DNA of 64,000 nt from Acidobacteriota bacterium. Lineage in GTDB: Bacteria; Acidobacteriota; Terriglobia; UBA7540. The notes under the pieces were generated by a model that made no database searches, was not told the DNA's origin, and saw only the letters and a program-made list of their open reading frames with translations. This document shows positions 53,109-62,349 of the stretch, piece after piece; position 1 is the stretch's first letter, and every line of letters starts with the position of its first letter. The DNA lies in contig CADDZJ010000011.1 in the NCBI GenBank assembly GCA_902812415.1, positions 1-64,000 on the forward strand. The letters run 5' to 3'. A program made the translations under genes and the position numbers.

Positions 53109-54398
53109 TTATTTTGAGCTGGCGTTTTCTGGGAGAGAATAGCGTTCGACGCGGATTTCGGCAGTTACAGCATGGGCCAGCATTCTTTCGACTCTGCATT
53201 GGCGTTCTGTCACTTCGCCAATCAGCTTGCTGGCCGCCGGAGTCATCCGCTGGTAGGTGACCGTCTTCAGGAATTTCCCCACCCAAAGGCCGCCCGTATA
53301 ACGAGCCGAACGGCTGGTGGGGAGAATATGGTTCGTGCCGATGCACTTATCGCCGTAGGCAACCGTGGTTTCCGGGCCCAGAAAAAGCGAACCGTAATTC
53401 CTGAGATTTTTCAAATAGTATTCGGTATTCTGGGTGTGAATTTCGATGTGCTCAGGCGCATAGTCGTCGCTGAGGCGGACTGCTTCTTCCTGATTGTCAG
53501 CAATGTAAATTCTGCCGTTATTTTGCCAGCAGACTGCCGCCACATCGCGCGTGGGAAGGGTTTGCAGTTGTTTCCCGACTTCCCTCTCGCAGCGCGTTGC
53601 GAAGGTTTCACTGAAGCAGATTAGGGCTGCGCCGGAGTTGGGATCGTGCTCGGCCTGCCCCAATAAATCACAGGCCACCCAGGAAGGGTCGGCGGAGTCA
53701 TCGGCGATCACCAGGATTTCCGTGGGCCCGGCCAGCAGATCAATCCCGCAGCGCCCAAACAACTGCCGCTTGGCCTCGGCAACGTACTTGTTCCCAGCCC
53801 CGCACAGGAGGTCCACAGGCTCGATCACGCCCATGCCGAAAGCCATCATCGCAAACGCTGGCACTCCGCCCAAAACAAAGATGCGATCGGCGCCCGCTTT
53901 CTTGATGGCATTAATTGTGGCGGGATAATAGCCCGTTCCCTTGACCGGCGGCGTGAACGTATAAACATTCTCAACGCCCGCCACCTTGGCGGGAATAATG
54001 CGCATCTGAGCCGACCCAAACATGGGATAGCGACCGCCCGGCACATAAGTGCCCACCGATTTCACGGGAATATGCTTGTGACCCAGGATGACACCCGGAC
54101 GGATTTCAGTCTCCAATGGCGGTAAAGTTTTGAGTTGGGCCTCGGCAAACCGGCGGACATTGGCCTGGCAAAAATCGGTGTCCCGGATGATTTGTGGATC
54201 CAACTGGCGGATGGCTTCGTCGACCTGTTTTTCACCCAGCTCGAAATTGTCCGGGTTCCAATCGTCAAACTGTTTGCTGTATTTGCGGACAGCGTCCATG
54301 CCGTTCTTTTCCAGATCGAGGAGCATTTGCGAAACCACTTCCGCAGTCTCCGGATCTTTTTCCAACAGGCGGTGTCCGCCGTCCTTGAAGATTTTCAT
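53109..54398 (-). CDS. histidinol-dehydrogenase-family oxidoreductase (HpsN-like context)
   Basis: A 429-residue zinc-dependent dehydrogenase of the HisD fold, which oxidises a primary alcohol to an acid with two NAD steps. Blocks include KSVGTYVPGGRYPMFG, DLLAGPTEIL and GQAEHDPNSGAALI (zinc His). No other histidine gene is near, and the SRSARYTGGLWVGKFLKT block is of the type seen in sulfopropanediol dehydrogenases (HpsN). A catabolic role is more likely than histidine synthesis. Confidence 0.75.
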   Translation of the reverse strand: MKIFKDGGHRLLEKDPETAEVVSQMLLDLEKNGMDAVRKYSKQFDDWNPDNFELGEKQVDEAIRQLDPQIIRDTDFCQANVRRFAEAQLKTLPPLETEIRPGVILGHKHIPVKSVGTYVPGGRYPMFGSAQMRIIPAKVAGVENVYTFTPPVKGTGYYPATINAIKKAGADRIFVLGGVPAFAMMAFGMGVIEPVDLLCGAGNKYVAEAKRQLFGRCGIDLLAGPTEILVIADDSADPSWVACDLLGQAEHDPNSGAALICFSETFATRCEREVGKQLQTLPTRDVAAVCWQNNGRIYIADNQEEAVRLSDDYAPEHIEIHTQNTEYYLKNLRNYGSLFLGPETTVAYGDKCIGTNHILPTSRSARYTGGLWVGKFLKTVTYQRMTPAASKLIGEVTERQCRVERMLAHAVTAEIRVERYSLPENASSK

Positions 54399-54436
54399 CG
54401 AGAGCGCCTTCCGTCATGCATCGGCCTGCCTGAGGA

Positions 54437-55282
54437 TTAACTCAACCCCAAATATCCGAGCGTCGGGCTGTGAATAAGGTTTTCAATCTCCTCACTTTCG
54501 AGCCGCGGCAAGTTCGTTCCCTCCGCCATCTTATTGAAATTGCGCAACGCCTCGATGGTCGCTTCGGGCGTCGTATACGGATAGTCCGTTCCAAAAAGCA
54601 GTTTGCCGAGGACTCCGTATTCCTTTGCCAGAATCAGGCTGTTATAAAACTGCCAGGGCCGGTAGTGGAGGGCGGAGATGTCCGCATAAAGATTAGGCTG
54701 CTTGCGGATTAACACCAGGGTATCTTCAACCCACGGATGCCCCAGGTGAGCGATCACCATGCGGAGGTTCGGGAACTGGAGCGCGACATCTTCCAGGAGG
54801 ATAGGAAGAGAATATTTCAAAGGCGCGAGACGCGGGAACGTGGTCCCCTGATGAATCATGATCGGCAGTTTGCGAGCCTCACAGAATTCATAAACTTCCA
54901 TGATTCTTTTGTCTGTCGGATGCACGTTCTGATAGACCGGCCCGAGTTTCACTCCTTTCAGCTTCAGTTTGTCTGCCGCATATTCCAACGTCTCGCGCAC
55001 GTTATCGCGCGCAGGGTCCACGCCCGCAAATCCGATGACCTTCTCTGGATGACGGTTGGCATATTCAGCGACATATTCGTTAGGAACCATGATGCCGGAA
55101 TGAAACGCCCTCATTCCGAGAACAATGACTTTATCCACGCCGCTCATCGCCTTCCAGTGACGGTCAGCCGTCACACTTACATCCACCGGCTTGCTGCGGC
55201 TTCGGGATTGAGCTTCCCGAACAAATTCGTCCGAAAGATGCCCCGGATACTCATGAACATGCGTATGACAATCGACAATCAT
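54437..55282 (-). CDS. amidohydrolase-2 family protein
   Basis: About 281 residues. IVDCHTHVHEYPGH holds the metal HxH, MIHQGTTF and IAHLGHPW the later metal His residues, and GTDYPYTT the catalytic Asp. This is the decarboxylase/lactonase-like amidohydrolase_2 group. MIVDCHTH at 55282 is the usual start and excludes the repeat at 55309 from the gene. It is 38 nt upstream of the HisD-family gene, so both are probably in one transcript. Confidence 0.85.
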   Translation of the reverse strand: MIVDCHTHVHEYPGHLSDEFVREAQSRSRSKPVDVSVTADRHWKAMSGVDKVIVLGMRAFHSGIMVPNEYVAEYANRHPEKVIGFAGVDPARDNVRETLEYAADKLKLKGVKLGPVYQNVHPTDKRIMEVYEFCEARKLPIMIHQGTTFPRLAPLKYSLPILLEDVALQFPNLRMVIAHLGHPWVEDTLVLIRKQPNLYADISALHYRPWQFYNSLILAKEYGVLGKLLFGTDYPYTTPEATIEALRNFNKMAEGTNLPRLESEEIENLIHSPTLGYLGLS

Positions 55283-55308
55283 CGAGTGAGCCTCGCAGTT
55301 CCAAAGAT

Positions 55309-55442
55309 TGCTGAGAAACTCGCCCAGCATGTCATTCCGAAAAGCCGGAGGCGACGAGGAATCTCTGTACTGGTTTGATTCTGTAAATACAGGGATTTTT
55401 CGCTGCGCTCAGAATGACACGCTGCAGGAGTTTCTCTCCAGC
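55309..55442. repeat. GTCATTC element with terminal inverted repeats
   Basis: GCTGAGAAACTC...GTCATTCCG on the left faces CAGAATGACACGC...GAGTTTCTCTCCAGC on the right, with a 2-nt gap in one arm. It lies between the glycosidase-like and amidohydrolase genes. Confidence 0.7.
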
Positions 55443-55445
55443 TTG

Positions 55446-57908
55446 CTAAAAATAAGCTTTCACCTTCAGTGAGCGCGACGGATTCCTGATTTCAAGAACC
55501 TCCGCGCTCGAAGGCTTTACGCTTACCCCGTTAACCGTTGCGGAACGTAAGGGCTTCTGTTCCGGATGATACAGATGCAGGCGAAGCCAGGCCAGGTTCT
55601 CACGATCCGGCCCCTCAATCTGAATCTCCGCCTGGTTTACGCTGACCGCGCGAAGCGTGTAACTCACTAAACCAAAATAAGTAGGCGCATTTTGCACACG
55701 AACTTCTCTCCCGGGCTGCAGCCAGGCGCTGGGCGAATTGCGAAGCAATTCAATGCCCTTCTCTTCAAAGTTCTCAAACAGCAGCATATTGCGAAGATGA
55801 TTATCCAGCACCGCATTAGTCGCGGGCACGGCCTGAATTCCATTGCGATGTTCGACGCCGCCCAGAAACTTCCGGGATACCGAGCCTGCCGCCATCGAAT
55901 AAAACCCTTCCAGAAACTTTTGCCGGTCGTTGCGGAGAAAGCGAAGATAGATGTTCCACGAATAACAGGGCTCGAGACTCGACATTTCAAACCGCAGGCT
56001 GGGGCGATGATTCCAGCTATACCAGTCCGGATTCCCGGTCTTCGAGTCAGGCCACTCAGTCAACCATTTCATGGCCCAAGTCATCGTTTCGTCATTGGGA
56101 TCGACCAAACCAAAAGCTCCTAGAGCCATGGGACCACTATCAACGTAGAAATAGGTGAGATTAGCATCGCTCATTTCGTTTAATTCTAAGGGAATGAAAG
56201 GAATGAATTCCCCCGACGGGTCGCGCCAACGCATGGTTCGCTCGATCTGCCAGTGAAAGATCCTCCAAAATGTGGATCGATAATCATCCCGCTCAGCGGC
56301 CCAGCGTGCTGCATCCTTGTGACGGATAACCTCCAGCACGCGGCAAACGTCCGACAATCCTCGAAATGTCCAGGCGTCATTGATGAAGAAATTACCCTGG
56401 ATGTTTTCATCGCTGAAACGCCCAGCCGGCATTAGCCCTGCATCCGGCCCTCCGCGGAGCTTCGTTCGCGCTCTTTCATGAGCGATCCATTCCAGGCTAG
56501 CCAGCATGGTGGGGAGCCAGCGATCCAGAAATCCGTGCTCTCGCGTCATAAGATAGTATTCCGAGGCGGCCCACAGCGCCGCTCCATTATCACTAATCCA
56601 ATTAACGGCCAGATAGTCCCGCGGAGCGCCGATGCATCCATTCGTGGAAGAAAAGCTGGAGCCGGTATTCGGCACGGGTTGCTGCCGCTCGGACCTGAGC
56701 AGCGGCTCGAGATAGGCAGCCGCCTCCTGAAAGTAGCCGCGTTGAATCAGATCGACGATGTTGATGGCAGTTGGCGTGGTCCAAATGGCTTCATACCAGT
56801 GCGAGGAAATCTTGAGGGCGTGGTCGCCATTCGGATAAGAGTCTGCCGTCATGAACGTCAACGGCACCGCGAACCGCCACAGGTTATTCAGCGCCTCTTC
56901 AGGAACGTTCACCTGCACGCCGCGCCCCAGCTCTGCTTTCCACGATTGCTCAACCGAAGCCTGCGCTTGGGTAAAGGTTCTCCGGCGGATGGCGGAGATC
57001 TCTTCAGGAGCAGCGGGGAGGTAGGGGAGGATCATTTCCAAGGCAGCGCCCGCTTGCCGCGGCAATGTGAATTCGCATAGGTTTCTGTCGAGTTGCCATT
57101 CACGCAAAGCAATCGAGTCTAAAGCAGCGGGCAGCTTGGAATGGAACCGGAATTCCTGTTCTGCAAACATCACCACGCGGCTCTGGGAATCCACCAGGCG
57201 GGTCCCTTGCGCATGAAGACCGCCCGGGTACAACGGCGCTACCAAACTGATTCGTACGTTGCTGACTTCTCTCACTGCATAGGTGATGTGATTCTTTGCG
57301 AACTGAGCCCATAACCGGATCGGCGAAGCGCCCGCGCCCGGATCCTCGACCGTGAAGCGCAACCGGAGGAAGACCGGCGAGTTCCACGCGCTGACGTGGC
57401 AAGTGCCCGAATCGCTCGCAACAAAAGCTTCCTGCAAAAGTGTGACGCCGTTGCGGTGAATCCGGACCTGAGTCACGGGAAGATAGCCTTCACGGAGGGA
57501 AGGGATTGTGGAGCCGTCGTCCACATCGCGATTTCCAAAGTCCGGCCTCTCGCCCACGGCGAAGCTGACTTGAAGCGAAGGGTCAGGTCGTGTTTTAAGC
57601 AGCTCTCGATCGGCATCACACATCCCGAGCGTGTGCAGCGTGAGATTGCCATTCCACATTATGCCGAATTCATCGAGATGATCCTTGCACCCCAAAAAGG
57701 TGATCGGGCGAGTCAAATCCGGCCATTCGGCTACCGCCAGTTCGTAGGACGGCTCCTCCATATGATCTTTGGCGACGCTCTCGCTCGTCTCTTTCTTTGC
57801 CTGCGGGCGCGCCAAACCGGCAGGCGCGCCAAGAGCGGCCCAACTGACTCCCCCTAAGGCAGAATCCTTTAAAAATTCACGGCGTGATAAATCAGTTTTT
57901 GTGTTCAT
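55446..57908 (-). CDS. large Tat-exported (alpha/alpha)6-barrel glycosidase-like protein
   Basis: An 820-residue protein with SRREFLKDSAL at the N-terminus as a Tat signal. The first 300 residues are beta-rich; from about 340 to 720 a helical region contains MTADSYPNGDHALK, SHWYEAIWTTP and WFLYSWNHRP-like blocks typical of (alpha/alpha)6 glycoside hydrolases. No family number can be set from sight. The catabolic neighbours suggest it degrades a plant- or microbe-derived glycoside. Confidence 0.65.
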   Translation of the reverse strand: MNTKTDLSRREFLKDSALGGVSWAALGAPAGLARPQAKKETSESVAKDHMEEPSYELAVAEWPDLTRPITFLGCKDHLDEFGIMWNGNLTLHTLGMCDADRELLKTRPDPSLQVSFAVGERPDFGNRDVDDGSTIPSLREGYLPVTQVRIHRNGVTLLQEAFVASDSGTCHVSAWNSPVFLRLRFTVEDPGAGASPIRLWAQFAKNHITYAVREVSNVRISLVAPLYPGGLHAQGTRLVDSQSRVVMFAEQEFRFHSKLPAALDSIALREWQLDRNLCEFTLPRQAGAALEMILPYLPAAPEEISAIRRRTFTQAQASVEQSWKAELGRGVQVNVPEEALNNLWRFAVPLTFMTADSYPNGDHALKISSHWYEAIWTTPTAINIVDLIQRGYFQEAAAYLEPLLRSERQQPVPNTGSSFSSTNGCIGAPRDYLAVNWISDNGAALWAASEYYLMTREHGFLDRWLPTMLASLEWIAHERARTKLRGGPDAGLMPAGRFSDENIQGNFFINDAWTFRGLSDVCRVLEVIRHKDAARWAAERDDYRSTFWRIFHWQIERTMRWRDPSGEFIPFIPLELNEMSDANLTYFYVDSGPMALGAFGLVDPNDETMTWAMKWLTEWPDSKTGNPDWYSWNHRPSLRFEMSSLEPCYSWNIYLRFLRNDRQKFLEGFYSMAAGSVSRKFLGGVEHRNGIQAVPATNAVLDNHLRNMLLFENFEEKGIELLRNSPSAWLQPGREVRVQNAPTYFGLVSYTLRAVSVNQAEIQIEGPDRENLAWLRLHLYHPEQKPLRSATVNGVSVKPSSAEVLEIRNPSRSLKVKAYF

Positions 57909-57940
57909 CGTGTCAACTCAGGAATCGCGAAAAAATCTCG

Positions 57941-58015
57941 CTGTAGCGGCGATCTGTGATCGCCGGGTTTTTGTTTTCAAAAACTTCGGCGAGCATAGTT
58001 CGCCGCCACAACTGC
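57941..58015. repeat. GTAGCGGCGATC hairpin repeat
   Basis: GGCGATC (57948-57954) pairs with GATCGCC (57958-57964), followed by a T-rich run and a second inverted part ending CGCCGCCACA. It lies upstream of the glycosidase-like gene and could also end transcription from the right. Confidence 0.6.
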
Positions 58016-58025
58016 GCGGATTAAT

Positions 58026-59657
58026 TTATTCACAACTTCTCAGGAATCGCGAAAGCACATTGGCGGTGATTCTGGAAGTGTATTCATCCACCAGCAGGCT
58101 CGCGACATAAGTGATCGAGCCTACTGAAAAAACCTCGCCACCCGAAGGAGTCTGGAACCAGACCATTTCCGCGCCTCCCTCATCCGGATTAGTTCCCCTG
58201 GCCAGAAGGCGCGTGCCTGGCGGCGATGAAGCGCATCGTTTATCAGTTTCGTGGCCGGAAGCCCCGTGGGGGACCCGCTCATGGAGAGTTTTTGTTCCGA
58301 AAAGATCGCCATTTTGAAGATGGGTTCCTGCAAACGCCCAATGAGAAGCGTCCATCACCCGGTAAGGAGCCGCTGTCATGATTCCGCTGTCAGTGTAAGC
58401 CACTCCCAACAAACTAGCTTCGGGCTCGAATGTGCGATGCATCCGGCTTTCAAATACCTGGCCCGGTCGCTCGCGGTCACCCACGCGGCCTCCTTTAAGC
58501 GTGTGGAGATGACTCAAACACCGCATGGTTCCATCATCTGAGAGGGTCACTTCACAATTCAGCCCGTTCCCTCCCAGGTACATCAGCCGTCCGCCGGATT
58601 CAAACACCCATTTCTTCACTCGCGTCATCATTTGCCGCGTCCAGTACTCGGGATGGACCGCCAGGATCAGCACACGATATTTCTCCAGGGAGAGGTCTCC
58701 GAAGTGAAGCTGAGCCTCGGCATAAAGATCGTAGGCAAAGCCTTCGCGCTCAAGCCAGCCAAGCAAGCGCCATTCTCCCGGAGCTGAAACGCAATGGAGC
58801 CGGCCGGTGATTGAATCGGTTACCTGCATATCTTCCGGCACATGACACGAAATATCCGGGCGATCGAAAGAAAGGGGGAGGTATTGCGAATCGAGAGGAT
58901 TCCACACCCCATACGCTTCCGGGTTCTGATATCGGAGGAGGTCCAGGCGGGCATTAACCACCGGAGTTTTGGGAAGGCCGTCGGGATTGATGTAATTGCT
59001 GCGACCGCCAAAATTGTTGTAAGCATTCCAGGTATTGGTCGAGGCCAGCACCGCTACCGGCGCTGCCGGACTGGCTGGCGCTATGATCCAGGGAAAGGAG
59101 AAAAAACGGCCCGACAAGGTCTTCGCATGAAGATAGTAGAGACCCGACCGTTCCGGCGCGGTCAGCATCTGCGCCTGATGCACATTTCCGTAACCGACCC
59201 GATTCCATTGAACGCCAGTTTGCGTATAGTCCCCGTCCGGCGTGATCTGCATGGTGGCTCTCGGGCCGTGCTCGTCGTACCAGCCGATCATGCGCAGGAA
59301 CTCTTTCTTCCATCCATAACGCCAGAGCGAGAGCTGATATTCCTCGACCGCATGCACGCGAAACTCTGAACGTTGTCTGCCCTTGACCCATTGCGGCCAC
59401 ATATAGCCGAGCAGACCATCTCTCAGGAGGCGAAACTGGTAGGGCGCAGTCGGAGAGACATGAATCGAAACACTTTTCGATCCGAAGCCCTCCTTTGAGA
59501 GGGTCACTTCGTAAGCGCCTGGAATGAGGTCGGCAAGAACTTCGCCCCGGGGAGTTGAGCGCACTACGACCGGTTCTTTGAGATGTGATCCCTGAAACTC
59601 GATCAGAGTATCGGGTATGGCCACATAACGCTCATCACTTACGAACCCAATCAGCAC
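58026..59657 (-). CDS. N,N-dimethylformamidase large-subunit-like protein
   Basis: A 543-residue protein. The N-terminal 80 residues look like a carboxypeptidase-regulatory-type beta domain (VRSTPRGEVLADLIPGAYE). The main part matches the DMFase large subunit: EYQLSLWRYGWKKEF, WYDEHGPRATMQ, a YGVWNPLDSQY region and many conserved aromatic residues. DMFase hydrolyses dimethylformamide and has a small second subunit, which is not visible here. The gene is 3 nt from the creatininase-like gene upstream, so the two probably act on related amide compounds. Confidence 0.75.
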   Translation of the reverse strand: MLIGFVSDERYVAIPDTLIEFQGSHLKEPVVVRSTPRGEVLADLIPGAYEVTLSKEGFGSKSVSIHVSPTAPYQFRLLRDGLLGYMWPQWVKGRQRSEFRVHAVEEYQLSLWRYGWKKEFLRMIGWYDEHGPRATMQITPDGDYTQTGVQWNRVGYGNVHQAQMLTAPERSGLYYLHAKTLSGRFFSFPWIIAPASPAAPVAVLASTNTWNAYNNFGGRSNYINPDGLPKTPVVNARLDLLRYQNPEAYGVWNPLDSQYLPLSFDRPDISCHVPEDMQVTDSITGRLHCVSAPGEWRLLGWLEREGFAYDLYAEAQLHFGDLSLEKYRVLILAVHPEYWTRQMMTRVKKWVFESGGRLMYLGGNGLNCEVTLSDDGTMRCLSHLHTLKGGRVGDRERPGQVFESRMHRTFEPEASLLGVAYTDSGIMTAAPYRVMDASHWAFAGTHLQNGDLFGTKTLHERVPHGASGHETDKRCASSPPGTRLLARGTNPDEGGAEMVWFQTPSGGEVFSVGSITYVASLLVDEYTSRITANVLSRFLRSCE

Positions 59658-59660
59658 AGT

Positions 59661-60455
59661 TTAAGACTCCGGTCTCCTTGCGGCAGACTCCTGATAGCGC
59701 CAGGCGCGGAATTCGTCAATGAACGCGCTCACCGCCTCCACCGCAGCTTTCAGAAACTGTTCCCCCTTCTCGCGGCTGGCATATTCGGGCATCCCGATGG
59801 TCCCGGTTCGGGAAATCTCATCAAATTCATTCACTAGATGGTAAGGTTGCCCCGCCAGCATGTCGGCCACTCGGTAGGGCCCTTCATTCAATGGGCCGTC
59901 CGCCAAGGCTTTTTCCATTCGAACCAGTTCCGGATGGATTACCTGCATGACGGAGGTTTCCATTTCACCCGCATGGCCCATGCCGCCGCGAGGCGACGTT
60001 CGGATGGCGCTGAACTCCCGCGCTGCAAGGTTCCAATAAGCGGCGTAAACAATGTAAATATCCGGCCTGTTTTCGAAGGCCAACTTCAGCTCGCGCAGCG
60101 CAGCCTTGCACGGAATATCGTTGCCCCCATGGCCATTCAGCAGCAGAATCTTCCTGGCCCCAAGCGCTACCAGCGATTGGCAGAGACCGCAGATCATCTC
60201 GATGTAAGGTCTGAGATCGAGGCTGATGCAGGCAAAGCGCCGATGGTGAGGGGAATGACCGAGCCAAACGGTGGGCAGCAGCACCACGCGCTCCGGATCG
60301 CGCGTCTCGACCGTCCGGCTGATTTCGCCGACGATGGCGGTGTCTGTCAGTAAGGGCAAATGCGGCCCGTGCTGTTCCATGGAACCGAGAGGCACAAGAA
60401 ACACGCGGTCCGCAAGCTTTTGGGCCTCGTCCCAACTAAGACGCTCGATCAGCAT
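59661..60455 (-). CDS. creatininase-family amidohydrolase
   Basis: A 264-residue creatininase-fold protein. LVPLGSMEQHGPHLPLLTD is the family metal block (Glu and His), LLNGHGGND and GHAGEMETS the further metal and active-site residues. It cleaves cyclic amides or works on formamide-like compounds in the family. It overlaps the IclR gene by 20 nt and is 3 nt from the DMFase-like gene, so a shared transcript is likely. Confidence 0.85.
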   Translation of the reverse strand: MLIERLSWDEAQKLADRVFLVPLGSMEQHGPHLPLLTDTAIVGEISRTVETRDPERVVLLPTVWLGHSPHHRRFACISLDLRPYIEMICGLCQSLVALGARKILLLNGHGGNDIPCKAALRELKLAFENRPDIYIVYAAYWNLAAREFSAIRTSPRGGMGHAGEMETSVMQVIHPELVRMEKALADGPLNEGPYRVADMLAGQPYHLVNEFDEISRTGTIGMPEYASREKGEQFLKAAVEAVSAFIDEFRAWRYQESAARRPES

Positions 60456-61299
60456 AGAAGCCAGCCGAAACCGACGGAATAGGGTGTTCTGCGAGGGTTT
60501 TCACGGAAACGTATTCAGCTCGCAAAGTCTCCGGCGCCTTGAAGTGGTCAGAGATGGAATGCGCCGTCGCCATCACCAACTGAGCCAGCATCGAACAATT
60601 CTCTGGATAGATTTGGCCCGTTCGGCCCACCACGCTGAGCGCCGCCACCGCTTCCTGTTTTTCGTTCAAGATGGGAGCTCCAATGCAACGGACTCCGATT
60701 TCCTCCTCTTCGTCATCCAATGCGTATCCGCGCCGGCGAATGATCGCCAAACTTTCTTTGAACTTTTTCACCGAGCAGATGGTGTTCTCGTTATGCCGGA
60801 GCAAACCGTGAAGTGAGAGCAGAGTGTCAACCTGTTCCTCGTTCAGATGCGCCATCAGCGCCTTGCCCAGCGCGGTGCAGTGCAGACCCAACTGCTTGCC
60901 AACCCAGGTTGCCACCCGAATCGAACGCGGCGATTCAATTTTCTCGATCAAAACGGCAGAACCCTGTTCAAGAACAGCCAGATGGACGGTGAGACCCGTG
61001 CGCGCCGCCAATTGGGTCAGGAAAGGCCGCGCATAGTCGCGCAAGCTGATTTCGTTCAAAGCCATGTTGGCAAGATCGCAGAGATGCAGGCTGAGGCGAT
61101 ACCTTCCCGTGGGATCATCCCGATAAATGTAACTGTAATGCTCGAACGTGTTGACCAGACGATGAACGGAGCTTTTGGCGCAATGAAGCTGGCGCGCGGG
61201 TTGAGAGATCGTGAGACCGTGCTTGGACCCGGCAAGCGTCTCAAGCAGCGCAAGCGCCCGCGACAAAGCGGGCACCAGGGGCGTCTTCGATGTTTCCAT
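60436..61299 (-). CDS. IclR-family transcriptional regulator
   Basis: About 287 residues. LTISQPARQLHCAKSSVHRL is the winged-helix DNA-binding domain, and the C-terminal effector-binding domain contains ESPRSIRVATWVGK and ALGKALMAHL. The start at 61299 has AGGAGGT six bases upstream. It probably controls the amide-degradation genes downstream of it, in the usual IclR way of sitting beside its targets. Confidence 0.88.
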   Translation of the reverse strand: METSKTPLVPALSRALALLETLAGSKHGLTISQPARQLHCAKSSVHRLVNTFEHYSYIYRDDPTGRYRLSLHLCDLANMALNEISLRDYARPFLTQLAARTGLTVHLAVLEQGSAVLIEKIESPRSIRVATWVGKQLGLHCTALGKALMAHLNEEQVDTLLSLHGLLRHNENTICSVKKFKESLAIIRRRGYALDDEEEEIGVRCIGAPILNEKQEAVAALSVVGRTGQIYPENCSMLAQLVMATAHSISDHFKAPETLRAEYVSVKTLAEHPIPSVSAGFYADRAS

Positions 61300-61328
61300 G
61301 ATCAACCTCCTGAAAGCGCTTGGCAAAA

Positions 61329-61497
61329 TGCTGAAAAACTTCTACAACGGTCATTCTGAGCAGCAGCGAAGAATCCCCATATTTACAAAATCAAACAAAT
61401 ACAGAGACCCTTCCTACGTTTCACTCAGAGCCTGTCCTGAGCGGAGCGAAGGAACCGCCTTCGGCTCCTCAGGATGACATGCTTCCGGGTTTTTCAC
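61329..61497. repeat. GTCATTC element with terminal inverted repeats
   Basis: GCTGAAAAACTTCTACAACG...GTCATTCTG on the left and CAGGATGACATGC...GTTTTTCAC on the right are imperfect inverted arms. It lies between the RraA-like and IclR genes. The remaining gap to 61573 shows no gene. Confidence 0.65.
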
Positions 61498-61573
61498 GAT
61501 CCGGCCAGCCAAAGTACAACCTTCACTGAAAAGTGGCCTGCTGAAAGCCGATCTCCGACGGCTGACTGCTCTC

Positions 61574-62335
61574 TCACAGGACGCCATATTTTTCATAGAC
61601 CTCGCTGAGGTAAGCACCTTTCAACAATTCATTCCGGCTATGGTTTTCCCGCGATGCTTTATCCCTTGCCAGCCGCAAAGTCTCATCAAGAATATTTTCC
61701 GGAATTGCAACGACGCCATCGTAATCGGCAAAAATCAGATCGCCTGGGTGAATCACAATTCCCCCGCATTGCACGGGAACGTTATAATCCATCACCAGCC
61801 CGCGGCCCTTGGAATCCACGGGCTTGATGCCCGCGGCAAAGACCGGAAAACCTAGTTGCTGGATCTTCTTCACGTCGCGCACAAGCCCGTCAATAACCGC
61901 TCCGCGCGCGCCCCGGGCTCGCGCCGCCGTCGAAAGCAACTCCCCCCAGGGGGCGTTCCGTCTGGATTCTCCCGTGGAGACCACCACCGCTTCCCCGGGC
62001 AAAATGCTGTCCGTCGCCTCGATCTCCATCCCGTAAGGATCGGCCGGCGCGTAAAAAACGTCCGCGCACATGATGGTGCGCGCCCGCCCCACAAACGTAA
62101 ATTCCGGAGATAGAGGCCGTAGATATTCGCGCATGGCGCAATCGTGATGGCCCAGTTCGTCCAGAGCATCGGCCACGACGGCGGTATAAAGCTCGCGCTC
62201 GATGCTTTTAAAAAGCTCCAGATCGGAAAGCGTGGCGCTTCTTCCAGACGCCCTCTTGCCGTGCCCCACAGTTGTTGTATTATCCGCCAAATCCCGCTTC
62301 CTCAAATGCTGCAAATTTACCTCACCCTTCGGCAA
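61574..62335 (-). CDS. RraA-like aldolase/decarboxylase family protein
   Basis: A 253-residue protein of the RraA/HMG-aldolase family (4-hydroxy-4-methyl-2-oxoglutarate aldolase). DALDELGHHDCAM, FVGRARTIMC, GELLSTAARARGARGAVIDG and DLIFADYDGV are the family blocks. In RNase E-regulating RraA the length is about 160; this longer form is more like the aldolase group and likely acts in degradation. TTG 62335 is the inferred start. It follows the TonB receptor gene by 14 nt. Confidence 0.8.
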   Translation of the reverse strand: MPKGEVNLQHLRKRDLADNTTTVGHGKRASGRSATLSDLELFKSIERELYTAVVADALDELGHHDCAMREYLRPLSPEFTFVGRARTIMCADVFYAPADPYGMEIEATDSILPGEAVVVSTGESRRNAPWGELLSTAARARGARGAVIDGLVRDVKKIQQLGFPVFAAGIKPVDSKGRGLVMDYNVPVQCGGIVIHPGDLIFADYDGVVAIPENILDETLRLARDKASRENHSRNELLKGAYLSEVYEKYGVL

Positions 62336-62349
62336 CTGCTATTTTCCAT

